Positions 7,414-15,798 of a DNA stretch of 35,576 nucleotides are shown one piece after another. Under the pieces are notes generated by a model. That model saw only the letters and a program-made list of their open reading frames with translations. It was not told the DNA's origin and did not search any database. The position numbers and the translations under genes were made by a program. Numbering within the stretch: the first letter of the stretch is position 1; every line of letters begins with the position of its first letter. Where the stretch lies: the NCBI RefSeq assembly GCF_000411975.1, contig NZ_ASXG01000134.1:1-35576 (forward strand). The letters run 5' to 3'. Source of the DNA: Amycolatopsis orientalis DSM 43388. Lineage in GTDB: Bacteria; Actinomycetota; Actinomycetes; Mycobacteriales; Pseudonocardiaceae.

Positions 7414-8931
7414 TCAGTGCTGATCGGCCTCCGCCAGCGCCCGGTGGTTCGCCTGGATCTGGTCCCACGACTTCGGCTTCGCCGGAACGGCGGCGAACGC
7501 CTTGGCCGCCGCGACCGTCCCGTTAGGACCGACGGCGGGCTTGCCCTTGGTGAACAACCAGGTCTGGAACAGCTGCTGCAACGGCTTGCCCGACACCTTC
7601 TCGGCAAGCGCCACGAAATCCGGGATCACGGCCGCCTTGCCCGCCTTCTCGACCTGCCACTGCCGGAGGATCGAGAAGAACGCGTCGTCGCCGACTGTTG
7701 TGCGCAACGCCTGCACCGCCATCGCGCCCCGGTCGTACACCGCGCGGTCGAACTGCTTCGGCTCGCCCGGGTCGCCCGGCAGGACCTGCCAGAACGGGTC
7801 GTCGGCGGCATAGGAGTCGTACGCGTACTGCGCGAGTTCCGCGGTCGTGCCCTCTCCCTGGTGCTCGGACCACAGGTACTCGGCGTAGGACGCGAAACCC
7901 TCGTTCAGCCAGATGTCGCTCCACTTGCCCAGCGAAACGTTGTCGCCGAACCACTGGTGTGCGTTCTCGTGCGCGATCAACGTGGTGTTGGCGCTGGCGG
8001 CGAAGTTGCGCGCACCATAGGTCGGCCGGGTCTGGTTCTCCAGCGAGAAGGTGATCCCGCTGGTCACGACGCCGCCCTCGGCCTCGAACGGGTACGGCCC
8101 GAACTGCGAGGCCAGGAACTCGTCGACCTCCGGAGTCCGCTCCACGCTCGCCTTGGCCGCGTCGAGCGAATCGCCGAGGTCGGAGCCGTAGGCGGTGATG
8201 AACGGTTTGCCGTCCGGCGTGGTGGACTGGACCACGTCGTACTTGCCGACGATGAACGAGGTCAAGTAGGTCGCCTGCGGTTTGGTGCTGCGCCAGTTCC
8301 ACCGCGTCCAGCCGGCGCGCTTCTTGGTTTTCTTCACGAGCGTGCCGTTCGTGATGGCGGCCAGCCCGTCCGGTGCCTCGATCGACACGTCGTAAGTCGC
8401 TTTGTCGGTCGGGTGGTCGTTGGACGGGAACCACCACTGCGCGCTCTGCGGTTCGTCGACGCCGAGCGCGCCGAAAGCGCCCTTCTTCCAAGTGTTCAGT
8501 CCGCCGACCTTCTCCGTCGACGGGCTGTCGGAGTAGCTGACGACGACCGTCGCGGACTGGCCCTTGAGCAGCGGCTGCGCCGGGGTGATCACCAGTTCCC
8601 CGTCGCCGGTGGAGTTCGTGAACTGCGCCGGCCGGTTGTTCACCAGCACCTTCGACGCCTTGAGCGCGAAGTCCAGGTCGAACCGCGACAGGTCCTGGGT
8701 GGCGGTCAGCAGCAGGGTCGTAGTGCCCGACAGGACGTCGGTTTCCGGCTGGTAGCTCACGCGGATGTCGTAGTGCTGCACGTCGGTGCCGCCGTTGCCG
8801 GCGTTCGGGTAGTACGGGTCGCCGACGCCGGGCGCGCCCGGTGCCGGGACTGCCGAAGCGGTGCCCGCCAGCAGCACCGTCGCGACTCCAGCCGCAACCG
8901 CCCCGATTCCGGCCCGAGTTCTCGATCGCAT
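7414..8931 (-). CDS. Secreted M1-family zinc metallopeptidase
   Basis: This 505-aa protein starts at ATG 8931, where GGAGG stands six nt upstream; an earlier in-frame start at 8970 lacks such a site. It has a Sec-type signal peptide (MRSRTRAG, hydrophobic core, cleavage near ASAVPAP). The mature part has an N-terminal beta domain and a thermolysin-like catalytic domain with HENAHQWFG (HExxH) followed 18 residues later by NEGFA, supplying the third zinc ligand. The aminopeptidase GAMEN signature is replaced by FSLENQTRP. This degenerate form occurs in many actinobacterial M1 proteins. It likely trims extracellular peptides. At about 500 aa it lacks the large C-terminal domain of PepN. Confidence 0.9.
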   Translation of the reverse strand: MRSRTRAGIGAVAAGVATVLLAGTASAVPAPGAPGVGDPYYPNAGNGGTDVQHYDIRVSYQPETDVLSGTTTLLLTATQDLSRFDLDFALKASKVLVNNRPAQFTNSTGDGELVITPAQPLLKGQSATVVVSYSDSPSTEKVGGLNTWKKGAFGALGVDEPQSAQWWFPSNDHPTDKATYDVSIEAPDGLAAITNGTLVKKTKKRAGWTRWNWRSTKPQATYLTSFIVGKYDVVQSTTPDGKPFITAYGSDLGDSLDAAKASVERTPEVDEFLASQFGPYPFEAEGGVVTSGITFSLENQTRPTYGARNFAASANTTLIAHENAHQWFGDNVSLGKWSDIWLNEGFASYAEYLWSEHQGEGTTAELAQYAYDSYAADDPFWQVLPGDPGEPKQFDRAVYDRGAMAVQALRTTVGDDAFFSILRQWQVEKAGKAAVIPDFVALAEKVSGKPLQQLFQTWLFTKGKPAVGPNGTVAAAKAFAAVPAKPKSWDQIQANHRALAEADQH

Positions 8932-9022
8932 GGTTCCTCCAAGGTGGCCAATGCGACCGAACGTATCCACGCGAGAACCCCACAGGTACGTCCGAACGAC
9001 GGGTTCTTACCCACTGGGAAGA

Positions 9023-9379
9023 TCACCCGGATTCGGCGATCCACCACGCGATCGCGATCGGAATGCCGTACAGGATCGGGCCCGCGTACAGCCCCGGCCA
9101 CGGTCCCCAGCCGCGCCGCACGGCCAGCCCGGCCATCGCGAACGACCCGGCGATCGCGGCGAACCAGCCGACCCACGGCAGCACCAGGACCGCCTGCTGT
9201 CCGCCCGTGCCGCAGATCGCCCGGCTGTCCCCGGCGAAGCAGTTGTCGCTGGCCATCACCAGGAACGACGAAAAATACGAACACGCCAGCCCGAGCAGGG
9301 CCAGTGCCGCCACCGCCGCGCTGAACCAGGCCCACCGGCCTCGCGGGCGCAGGTCCGCCTCGTTCAAGAACTCCCCCAT
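9023..9379 (-). CDS. Small membrane protein in the menD transcript
   Basis: This 118-aa protein has three hydrophobic stretches: about residues 17-42, 62-86 and 94-114. Two cysteines (in DNCFAGDSRAICGTGG) lie in the extracytoplasmic loop and could form a disulfide. I do not recognise the family. It starts 20 nt after the menD stop on the same strand, so it is probably cotranscribed with menD. Whether it has anything to do with menaquinone is unknown. The start is ATG at 9379; SEPHCHOL and other quinone-pathway motifs are absent. Confidence 0.72.
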   Translation of the reverse strand: MGEFLNEADLRPRGRWAWFSAAVAALALLGLACSYFSSFLVMASDNCFAGDSRAICGTGGQQAVLVLPWVGWFAAIAGSFAMAGLAVRRGWGPWPGLYAGPILYGIPIAIAWWIAESG

Positions 9380-9399
9380 TTTTCACCGGCCCCCGCCGG

Positions 9400-11076
9400 T
9401 TAAACCGTCCCCACCGCTTCCGCGACCGCGGACTTCAGCCGCGCGTGGAGATTCCGGTGCTGCGCCCGGTCGACCCGGACCTCGACGACCCGCAGACCCG
9501 GCGCGGGCCGCAACGCGGCACGGAACTCTTCGACCGTCTCGGCCACGACGTGCGGCACCCGGTAGCCCGCGCAGAGCGCGCCCAAATCCGCACCGTGCGG
9601 CGTGCCGAAGACGCGCTCGAAGCTCGCCGAGTGTTCCGGCGCGCCCTGCTCCAGCAGCGAGAAAATGCCGCCGCCGTCGTCGTTCAGCACCACGATCGTC
9701 AGGTCCGGCAACTGCTCCGCGGGTCCGGTGAGCAGGCCGGACGCGTCGTGCAGGAACGTCAGGTCGCCGAGCAGCGCGTACGACGGCGCACGGTGCACGG
9801 TGGCCGCGCCGATGGCCGTCGAAACCGTGCCGTCGATCCCGGCGACGCCGCGGTTGCGGTGCACCAGGACGTCCGGCCGCAGCCGCCCAGCCAGCGCGAC
9901 GTCACGTGTCGGATTCGAGGAGCCGACCACCAGCAGCGCGCCTTCCGGCAGCGCGTCGACCAGCTCAGTCGCCACCCGCACGCCGCTCGGCCACGGCTCG
10001 GCGGCCAGCGCCGTCGCGACCGCTTGGCTGGCCGCGGCGTCCGCGCGCTGCCAGCTCGCCAGCCACTCCGGGTCCGCGGGCTTCGTCGGTTCGGCGAACC
10101 ACTGGCCGACCTGGCGGACGTTGTGCGCCGGCGCGGGCCAGTCCGAATCCGGCCGAACCAGCAGCACCTCGACCTCGGGGTCCGACAGCACCTTCTGCAC
10201 CTGCCGAAACACCGTCGGACGGCCGAGGCACAGCACCTGCTCGGGACGGTGCCGCGAGATGAATTCCTCGACGCCCAGCAGCCAAGCGCCGGACGACATC
10301 GCGGTCGCGCCGGACAGCCCCAGCCCGCCGGTCTCCGAAACGACCGGCCAGCCGTGCTGTTCAGCCCATTCGCTCGCCGCCTGCGCACCGGTGTCGCACG
10401 CGATCACCAGGCCGTGCCGGGCCGAGGGCACCACGAACGAGGGCAGCGCGCCGAAGTCCGGCAGCTCGGTCCAGCGTTCGCCGTCCGGACGGCCTTCGAG
10501 CGATTCGTACCACTCGCCGTTATCGTCGAGATCCGGAACCAGCGGTTCGCGGAACGGGATGTTCAGGTGCACCGGCCCGCAGCGCCACTCGCCGTACGCG
10601 GCGTTCCACGCGCGGCAGATCTGGCTGCGCCAGTAGGAGTTCTGCCCGGCCCGGCGTTCGGCCACGGCCAGCTCGTCGAAGTAGCGGACCGCGTCGCCAT
10701 ACAGCTCGTACTGGTTGATCACCTGGCTCGCGCCCGCGGAACGCAGCTCCGGCGGACGGTCGGCGGTGAGCACGATCAGCGGCACCCCCGCCCGGTCGGC
10801 CTCCAGCACGGCCGGGTGGAAGTTCGCCGCCGCGGTGCCGGAGGTGCAGACCACCGCCGCCGGACGGCCGGTGCGCGCCGCGATGCCGAGGGCGAGGAAC
10901 GCCGCGCCGCGCTCGTCGATGCGGACGTGCAGCTGCAGCCGTCCCGACGCGGCGGCGTCGTAGAGCGCGATGGACAGCGGCGCGTTGCGAGATCCTGGAC
11001 ACAACACGACGTGCGAGACGGTGTTGCGGACGAGTTCGTCGACGATGACCCTGGCCTGCGCGGTGGACGGGTTCAC
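9400..11076 (-). CDS. menD: SEPHCHC synthase (MenD)
   Basis: The 558-aa thiamine-diphosphate enzyme condenses isochorismate with 2-oxoglutarate, the first committed step to menaquinone. The N-terminal pyrimidine domain shows LCPGSRNAPLSIAL and RIDERGAAFLALG with the catalytic Glu55. The C-terminal pyrophosphate domain has LLGDLTFLHDASGLL and LNDDGGGIFSLLEQ. The length is normal for MenD. It starts with GTG at 11076 and is divergent from menB across 66 nt, so the two transcripts probably share a regulatory interval. menF, which makes isochorismate, and menC and menH, which act after MenD, are not in this window. Confidence 0.95.
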   Translation of the reverse strand: MNPSTAQARVIVDELVRNTVSHVVLCPGSRNAPLSIALYDAAASGRLQLHVRIDERGAAFLALGIAARTGRPAAVVCTSGTAAANFHPAVLEADRAGVPLIVLTADRPPELRSAGASQVINQYELYGDAVRYFDELAVAERRAGQNSYWRSQICRAWNAAYGEWRCGPVHLNIPFREPLVPDLDDNGEWYESLEGRPDGERWTELPDFGALPSFVVPSARHGLVIACDTGAQAASEWAEQHGWPVVSETGGLGLSGATAMSSGAWLLGVEEFISRHRPEQVLCLGRPTVFRQVQKVLSDPEVEVLLVRPDSDWPAPAHNVRQVGQWFAEPTKPADPEWLASWQRADAAASQAVATALAAEPWPSGVRVATELVDALPEGALLVVGSSNPTRDVALAGRLRPDVLVHRNRGVAGIDGTVSTAIGAATVHRAPSYALLGDLTFLHDASGLLTGPAEQLPDLTIVVLNDDGGGIFSLLEQGAPEHSASFERVFGTPHGADLGALCAGYRVPHVVAETVEEFRAALRPAPGLRVVEVRVDRAQHRNLHARLKSAVAEAVGTV

Positions 11077-11142
11077 CGGCAGGCCCCTGTTAGGGCACCG
11101 TCCGACGGGCTCTCCCCGGGGGCGGCGTCAGGCACAGCGATC

Positions 11143-12093
11143 ATGTCCACAGGTCCTATTCTCCCAAACGTGGATGACGCCCGAGTTTCCGAGCTGTTCG
11201 ACCCCGCCGCCTGGTCCGAGGTCGAAGGGTTCTCCTTCACCGACATCACCTACCACCGCTCGCGAGATGCCCGCTCCGGCAAACGGGTGGTCCGGATCGC
11301 TTTCGACCGCCCGGAGGTCCGCAACGCCTTCCGTCCGCACACCGTCGACGAGCTCTACCGGGCGCTCGACCACGCCCGGATGAGCGCGGACGTCGGGTGC
11401 GTCCTGCTCACCGGCAACGGCCCGTCGCCGAAGGACGGCGGCTGGGCGTTCTGCTCCGGCGGTGACCAGCGTATTCGCGGACGCTCCGGGTATCAGTACG
11501 CGAGCGGCGAGACCTCGGACACGGTCGACCCGGCGCGCGCCGGCCGGCTGCACATCCTCGAGGTGCAGCGCTTGATCCGTTTCATGCCGAAACCCGTGGT
11601 CGCCGTGGTGCCCGGCTGGGCCGCCGGCGGCGGGCATTCGCTGCACGTCGTGTGCGATCTCACCCTCGCCTCGGCCGAGCACGCGCGGTTCAAGCAGACC
11701 GACGCCGACGTCGGCTCGTTCGACGCGGGCTACGGCTCGGCGGGCCTGGCCCGGCAGGTCGGACAGAAATTCGCGCGGGAGATCTTCTTCCTCGGCCGCG
11801 ACTACACCGCCGAGCAAATGCACCGGATGGGCGCGGTCAACGAGGTCGTGCCGCACGCCGAACTGGAGCGGGTCGCGCTCGACTGGGGCTGGACGATCAT
11901 CGGCAAGTCGCCGACCGCGCAGCGGATGCTGAAGTACGCGTTCAACGCGATCGACGACGGGCTCGTCGGACAGCAGCTGTTCGCCGGCGAAACCACCCGG
12001 CTGGCGTACATGCAGGACGAGGCCGTCGAAGGCCGCGACGCGTTCCTGGAAAAGCGCGACCCGGACTGGTCCGACTACCCGTACTACTACTGA
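11143..12093 (+). CDS. menB: 1,4-dihydroxy-2-naphthoyl-CoA synthase (MenB)
   Basis: The 316-aa crotonase-fold enzyme closes the second ring of the naphthoquinone, converting O-succinylbenzoyl-CoA to DHNA-CoA. It has the MenB signatures GWAFCSGGDQRIRG, PGWAAGGGHSLHVVCDLTLAS (oxyanion-hole glycines), DADVGSFDAGYGSA and the C-terminal DWSDYPYYY. I chose ATG at 11143, which gives an N-terminal extension like that of mycobacterial MenB. An alternative GTG at 11169 would lose nine residues. It leads the menB-menE-menA direction and is divergent from menD. The frame is open far upstream, but that part lies opposite menD and is not coding. Confidence 0.95.
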   Translation: MSTGPILPNVDDARVSELFDPAAWSEVEGFSFTDITYHRSRDARSGKRVVRIAFDRPEVRNAFRPHTVDELYRALDHARMSADVGCVLLTGNGPSPKDGGWAFCSGGDQRIRGRSGYQYASGETSDTVDPARAGRLHILEVQRLIRFMPKPVVAVVPGWAAGGGHSLHVVCDLTLASAEHARFKQTDADVGSFDAGYGSAGLARQVGQKFAREIFFLGRDYTAEQMHRMGAVNEVVPHAELERVALDWGWTIIGKSPTAQRMLKYAFNAIDDGLVGQQLFAGETTRLAYMQDEAVEGRDAFLEKRDPDWSDYPYYY

Positions 12094-12095
12094 CC

Positions 12096-12139
12096 TCGTG
12101 CGTGGTTACGCCGGTTCTGACCGGCGTAACCACGCACGA
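12096..12139. terminator. Perfect 19-bp stem-loop between menB and menE
   Basis: TCGTGCGTGGTTACGCCGG (12096-12114) and its exact reverse complement (12121-12139) flank the loop TTCTGA. It starts 3 nt after the menB stop and ends 7 nt before the GGAGG ribosome binding site of menE. It could terminate or attenuate transcription between two genes of one pathway, or protect the menB mRNA 3' end. No T-run follows. Confidence 0.8.
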
Positions 12140-12156
12140 GCCCCGCGGAGGCCCCA

Positions 12157-13296
12157 GTGCACCTTTCCTGGCTCGACGGCAGCCCCGACGCCTTGGCCTC
12201 CCTCGACGCGGCCCTGGCGGCTGCCCTCGACGGCGGTCCGGCGGTGCTGCCGCTGAACTCGGCGGACCCGTCGGCACCGGCGCTGCTCGAAGCGATGGCC
12301 CCGGAGCAGCCGGTCGAGCCGGACACCGCCGTGGTGATCGCCACGTCCGGCTCCACCGGAGCGCCGAAGGGAGTGCTGCTGTCGCCGCGCGCGCTCACCG
12401 CGTCCGCGACGGCCACGCACGCCCGGCTCGGCGGCCCTGGACACTGGCTGCTCGCCACGCCCGCGCACTACATCGGCGGCCTGCAGGTGCTGATCCGGGC
12501 GCGGTTGGCGGGCACGAAACCGGCCTTCCTGACCGGCACCGGCTTCCGACCGGACGAGTTCGCCGCCGCGGCCGCGCCCGTGCTCGCGGAGAACGGGCCG
12601 CGCTACACCGCGCTCGTGCCGACCCAGCTGGTCCGGCTGCTCGACGACGGTGGCGCGGGCCTGGCCGCAGCGAAGGCGTTCGACGGCATCATCCTGGGCG
12701 CTGCTGCTACCTCGCCGAAGCTGCGCGCGCAAGCCGCTGAGGAAGGCGTGCGGATCGTTCCCTCGTACGGGATGAGCGAGACCGCCAGTGGCTGCGTTTA
12801 CGACGGCGTCCCGCTCGACGGCGTGCACGTGGAGCCCGATGCCGACGAACGGCTGTGGATCTCCGGCCCGGTGCTGTCGCACGGCTACCGTCTCGCCCCG
12901 GAGCTGACCGAGGAGTCGTTCCGCGACGGCTCTTTCCGCACCTCCGACCGCGGCCGGTTGCTGCCGGACGGCCGCGTCGAGGTGCTCGGACGCGCGGACG
13001 ACGTGATCAACACCGGCGGGGTCAAGGTGTCCGCCGCCTCGATCGAACGGCTGCTCGGCGCGCAGCCCGGGGTGCGGGACGCGTGCGTCGTCGGCATTCC
13101 CGATCCGCAGTGGGGCGAGGCGGTGGTGGCCATGGTGGTGGCCTCCGCGGACGAAGCGTCGCTGCGAGCCGCCGTCCGCGCTGAGCTGGGTGCCGCCGCC
13201 GCGCCGAAACGCATCGAGTTCGTCGACGCGCTCCCGTTGCGCGGCCCGGGAAAGATCGATCGGCAAGCAGTGGTCGCCGCCCTCCGAACGCACTGA
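12157..13296 (+). CDS. menE: O-succinylbenzoate-CoA ligase (MenE)
   Basis: The 379-aa adenylate-forming enzyme activates o-succinylbenzoate with ATP and CoA to give the MenB substrate. Motifs in order are the P-loop TSGSTGAPKG near residue 66, YGMSETASGCVYDG, the hinge region FRTSDRGRL, INTGGVKVSAASIE and the C-terminal LRGPGKIDR with the adenylation lysine. It is shorter than the Bacillus enzyme but similar to the actinobacterial short form. GTG at 12157 is fixed by GGAGG five nt upstream. It is 63 nt after menB with a perfect hairpin between, and menA follows 38 nt later. Confidence 0.93.
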   Translation: MHLSWLDGSPDALASLDAALAAALDGGPAVLPLNSADPSAPALLEAMAPEQPVEPDTAVVIATSGSTGAPKGVLLSPRALTASATATHARLGGPGHWLLATPAHYIGGLQVLIRARLAGTKPAFLTGTGFRPDEFAAAAAPVLAENGPRYTALVPTQLVRLLDDGGAGLAAAKAFDGIILGAAATSPKLRAQAAEEGVRIVPSYGMSETASGCVYDGVPLDGVHVEPDADERLWISGPVLSHGYRLAPELTEESFRDGSFRTSDRGRLLPDGRVEVLGRADDVINTGGVKVSAASIERLLGAQPGVRDACVVGIPDPQWGEAVVAMVVASADEASLRAAVRAELGAAAAPKRIEFVDALPLRGPGKIDRQAVVAALRTH

Positions 13297-13334
13297 GCGG
13301 GTTCACCGAACGGGTGAAGATCGCATGGCGTTGA

Positions 13335-14213
13335 ATGGACTCCATGGCGACAGTCAGTGAGTGGATCGAAGGCGCTCGGCCGAGGACGCTGCCGAACGCG
13401 ATCGCGCCGGTCGTAGCGGGCGTCGGAGCGACGATCGCGCTCGACGCGTTCTCCTGGTGGCGTTCGCTGCTCGCGCTGCTGGTCGCGCTTTCGCTGATCA
13501 TCGGCGTGAACTTCGCCAACGACTACTCCGACGGCATCCGCGGCACCGACGAACACCGCGTCGGCCCGCTGCGCCTCGTCGGCTCCGGCGCGGCCGACCC
13601 CAAGGCCGTGCTGCGCGCCGCGCTGACCTCCCTTGGCTTGGCCGGCGTGCTCGGGCTGACCCTCGTCGCACTGAGCGGATACTGGTGGCTGCTCGCGATG
13701 GGCGCGCTCTGCATTCTCGGCGCGTGGTTCTATACCGGCGGCAAAAAGCCTTACGGCTACTACGGTTTGGGCGAGCTCGCGGTCTTCGTGTTCTTCGGCC
13801 TGGCCGGCGTCCTCGGCACGGTTTACGTCCAAGCCGGCCGGGTCAGCTGGGACGCGCTGGGCTGCGCGGTCGCGGTCGGCTCGTTCTCGATGGCGGTGCT
13901 GGTCGCGAACAACCTGCGCGACATCCCCACCGACCTCGAGTCCGGCAAACGCACCCTCGCGACCCGCATGGGCGACGGTGGCACGCGCAAGCTCTACCTG
14001 ACCCTCGTGACGGTCCCGTACGCGCTGACCGTGCTGATGGGCGTCTGGCATCCGTTGCTGTTCATCGCCTTCGTCACCGCACCGCTGCTGCTGAAGCCGA
14101 TCAAGGCGGTCGGTGGCGGCGGCAAGGGCCGGGAACTGATTCCGGCCCTGCGCGACACCGGCCTGGCGATGCTGGCGTGGGCGGTGCTGAGCGCGGTGGC
14201 CCTCGCGCTCTAG
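13335..14213 (+). CDS. menA: 1,4-dihydroxy-2-naphthoate polyprenyltransferase (MenA)
   Basis: This 292-aa integral membrane UbiA-superfamily enzyme attaches the polyprenyl tail to DHNA, giving demethylmenaquinone for MenG. Both Asp-rich sites are present: NFANDYSDGIRGTD (about residues 59-72) and RDIPTDLESGKRT near residue 195. About eight hydrophobic helices are visible, beginning with the family-typical WIEGARPRTLPNAIAPV. ATG is at 13335; a second ATG at 13344 is possible. Its TAG stop lies in CTAG, which also holds the stop of the convergent araC-type gene. The short inverted repeat TTCACC/GGTGAA lies upstream near 13303-13319. Confidence 0.95.
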   Translation: MDSMATVSEWIEGARPRTLPNAIAPVVAGVGATIALDAFSWWRSLLALLVALSLIIGVNFANDYSDGIRGTDEHRVGPLRLVGSGAADPKAVLRAALTSLGLAGVLGLTLVALSGYWWLLAMGALCILGAWFYTGGKKPYGYYGLGELAVFVFFGLAGVLGTVYVQAGRVSWDALGCAVAVGSFSMAVLVANNLRDIPTDLESGKRTLATRMGDGGTRKLYLTLVTVPYALTVLMGVWHPLLFIAFVTAPLLLKPIKAVGGGGKGRELIPALRDTGLAMLAWAVLSAVALAL

Positions 14214-14995
14214 CGGCCGCTTCGGTAGCGCCCTGGCGTGGTTCCGATGACGGCGGTGAACGCTGCGATGAAGCCGCTGGGATTGGCCCAGCCACAGGCG
14301 TAAGCGGTGCGCACGGTGTCGTGACCGTCGGCGAGAAGCACCAGCGCGTGGTAGATGCGGAGCTGGGTGCGCCACTCGTAGAAGGTCATGCCGAGTTCGT
14401 TGTGGAACAACCGGCTGAGGGTGCGCGCGCTGGCTCCGACCGTTTTCCCGAGTTCGGCCAGGGTGGCGTTGTCCGCCGGGTTCTCGTGCAGCCGCTCCGC
14501 GATCGCCCGCAGCCGGTCGTCTCGCGGCGCGGGCAGTTGCAGCGGCGGATCGGGCGCTTCGCGGAGTTCGTCGACGAGGACCCGGTGGAGGCGAGCGAGC
14601 GCGGACCCGCGATAGCCGCCGCCCTCGTAATTGCGGGGGCCGGTCAGCGCGAGCAGGACCTCGCGGGCAAGACCGGACGTCCGGTACACCGCTGGCCGGT
14701 CCGAGACCAGCCGGGCCAGCGCGGGCTCGAGAAACACGATCCGGATGTCGGTTTCGCCGTGGGCGCGGTGGAAATGCGGGAACCCGGCGGGTGTCCAGGC
14801 GACCCGGTTGGCGGGCGCGAGCGAGGTTCCGTACTCGGTCTGCACGACCAGAACGCCGCGAGCCGCGTAGACCAGGTGTCCCTGCTCGTGCGTCTGCAGC
14901 TCGCTGGTTTCGCCGGACGGCCAGAGATGCCTGCCGCCGGAGGGCCACAGGTAGGACTCCGGACGGGCTTGGCGGGACCGGGCATCACTTGGCAT
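14210..14995 (-). CDS. AraC family transcriptional regulator
   Basis: The 261-aa regulator has an N-terminal cupin-like sensor (QTHEQGHLVYAARGVLVV, then WTPAGFPHFHRAHGETDIRI) and a C-terminal double helix-turn-helix. The first helix-turn-helix lies around NATLAELGKTVGASARTLSRLF, the second around YACGWANPSGFIAAFTAVIGTTPGRYR. ATG at 14995 is preferred. The frame stays open upstream but would run into the divergent gene. It is divergent from an alpha/beta hydrolase across 81 nt and is its likely regulator. The cupin has several His and Glu residues, but the ligand cannot be told. Confidence 0.88.
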   Translation of the reverse strand: MPSDARSRQARPESYLWPSGGRHLWPSGETSELQTHEQGHLVYAARGVLVVQTEYGTSLAPANRVAWTPAGFPHFHRAHGETDIRIVFLEPALARLVSDRPAVYRTSGLAREVLLALTGPRNYEGGGYRGSALARLHRVLVDELREAPDPPLQLPAPRDDRLRAIAERLHENPADNATLAELGKTVGASARTLSRLFHNELGMTFYEWRTQLRIYHALVLLADGHDTVRTAYACGWANPSGFIAAFTAVIGTTPGRYRSGR

Positions 14996-15076
14996 TTTAG
15001 CGTTAACCAGCCACCAGCCGTTCTTGAAAGGCTTTTCTCTCGACGAGGCGCTGTTGCAGTTTGAGGGAGAAATCGC

Positions 15077-15745
15077 ATGTCGACGTTCGTTCTGGTGCCC
15101 GGTGCCTGGCACGGCGGCTGGGTGTTCGACCCGGTGACACCGTTTCTGGAGAGCTCCGGGCACACGGTGCACGCCTTGACCCTGACCGGTCTGCGGCCGG
15201 ACGACGACGCCGCGACAGTCGCGAGCGCCAACCTCGACACCCACGCCGACGACGTCCTGGCGCTGCTCGACCGCACCGGCATCACCGACGCGACACTCGT
15301 CGGCCACAGCTACGGCGGGCTGGTGATCGCCGCCGCTGCCGACCGAGCCGGCGGCCGGGTTTCCCGGGTCGTGCATCTCGACGCCTACGTCCCCGACGAC
15401 GGCGATTCGTGCTGGTCCTCGACCAGCGAGGCGTACCGGCAGGCGTTCGTAGCCGGCGCCGTGGACACCGGCTACTCCGTCCGCCCGCCCGAACGCGACG
15501 GCCGGGACGCCCGCCGCCGGCCCCATCCGCTCGCCTCGCTGCTCCAGACGGTCCGGCTCACCGGCGAGTTCGCCAAGGTCCCCCGCCGCGAGTTCGTCTA
15601 CTGCTCAGGCTGGGAAGGCACGCCGTTCACCGACCTCCGCAACCGGCTCGAAGCCGACCCGGAATGGCAGGTTCACGTCCTCCCGACCGGCCACAACGCG
15701 ATGTATGAAGACCCGAAAGCCGCCGCGAAACTGCTGAACGACTAA
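15077..15745 (+). CDS. Alpha/beta hydrolase
   Basis: The 222-aa protein begins MSTFVLVPGAWHGGWVFDPV (oxyanion-hole HG), has the nucleophile elbow GHSYGG (Ser about residue 77) and the catalytic His in LPTGHNAMYEDP near the end. The acid could be the Asp of VVHLDAYVPDDG. The compact form and the N-terminal motif match small esterases related to plant methylesterases and hydroxynitrile lyases. There is no signal peptide, so it is cytoplasmic. GAGGGAG stands 7 nt before the ATG. It is divergent from the AraC regulator and probably controlled by it. The substrate is unknown. Confidence 0.87.
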   Translation: MSTFVLVPGAWHGGWVFDPVTPFLESSGHTVHALTLTGLRPDDDAATVASANLDTHADDVLALLDRTGITDATLVGHSYGGLVIAAAADRAGGRVSRVVHLDAYVPDDGDSCWSSTSEAYRQAFVAGAVDTGYSVRPPERDGRDARRRPHPLASLLQTVRLTGEFAKVPRREFVYCSGWEGTPFTDLRNRLEADPEWQVHVLPTGHNAMYEDPKAAAKLLND

Positions 15746-15756
15746 CCGTCGAACCG

Positions 15757-15789
15757 GCGCAGGGCCGGGCGCTGATCCCGGCCCTGCGC
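15757..15789. terminator. Perfect 13-bp hairpin between convergent hydrolase and ALDH genes
   Basis: GCGCAGGGCCGGG (15757-15769) and its exact complement (15777-15789) flank the loop CGCTGAT. The hairpin sits in the 53-nt gap between convergent genes and can serve both strands. Confidence 0.8.
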
Positions 15790-15798
15790 GCAGTCGCT

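Noticed and set aside
8974..9007. AGAACCC ... GGGTTCT inverted repeat upstream of the M1 peptidase gene
   Set aside because: Only 7 bp arms with a 20-nt spacer; too weak to call a terminator or operator without comparison.
9445..11142. Long N-terminal extension of the menB frame opposite menD
   Set aside because: MenB homology begins at 11143; the extension has no recognisable domain and is antisense to menD.
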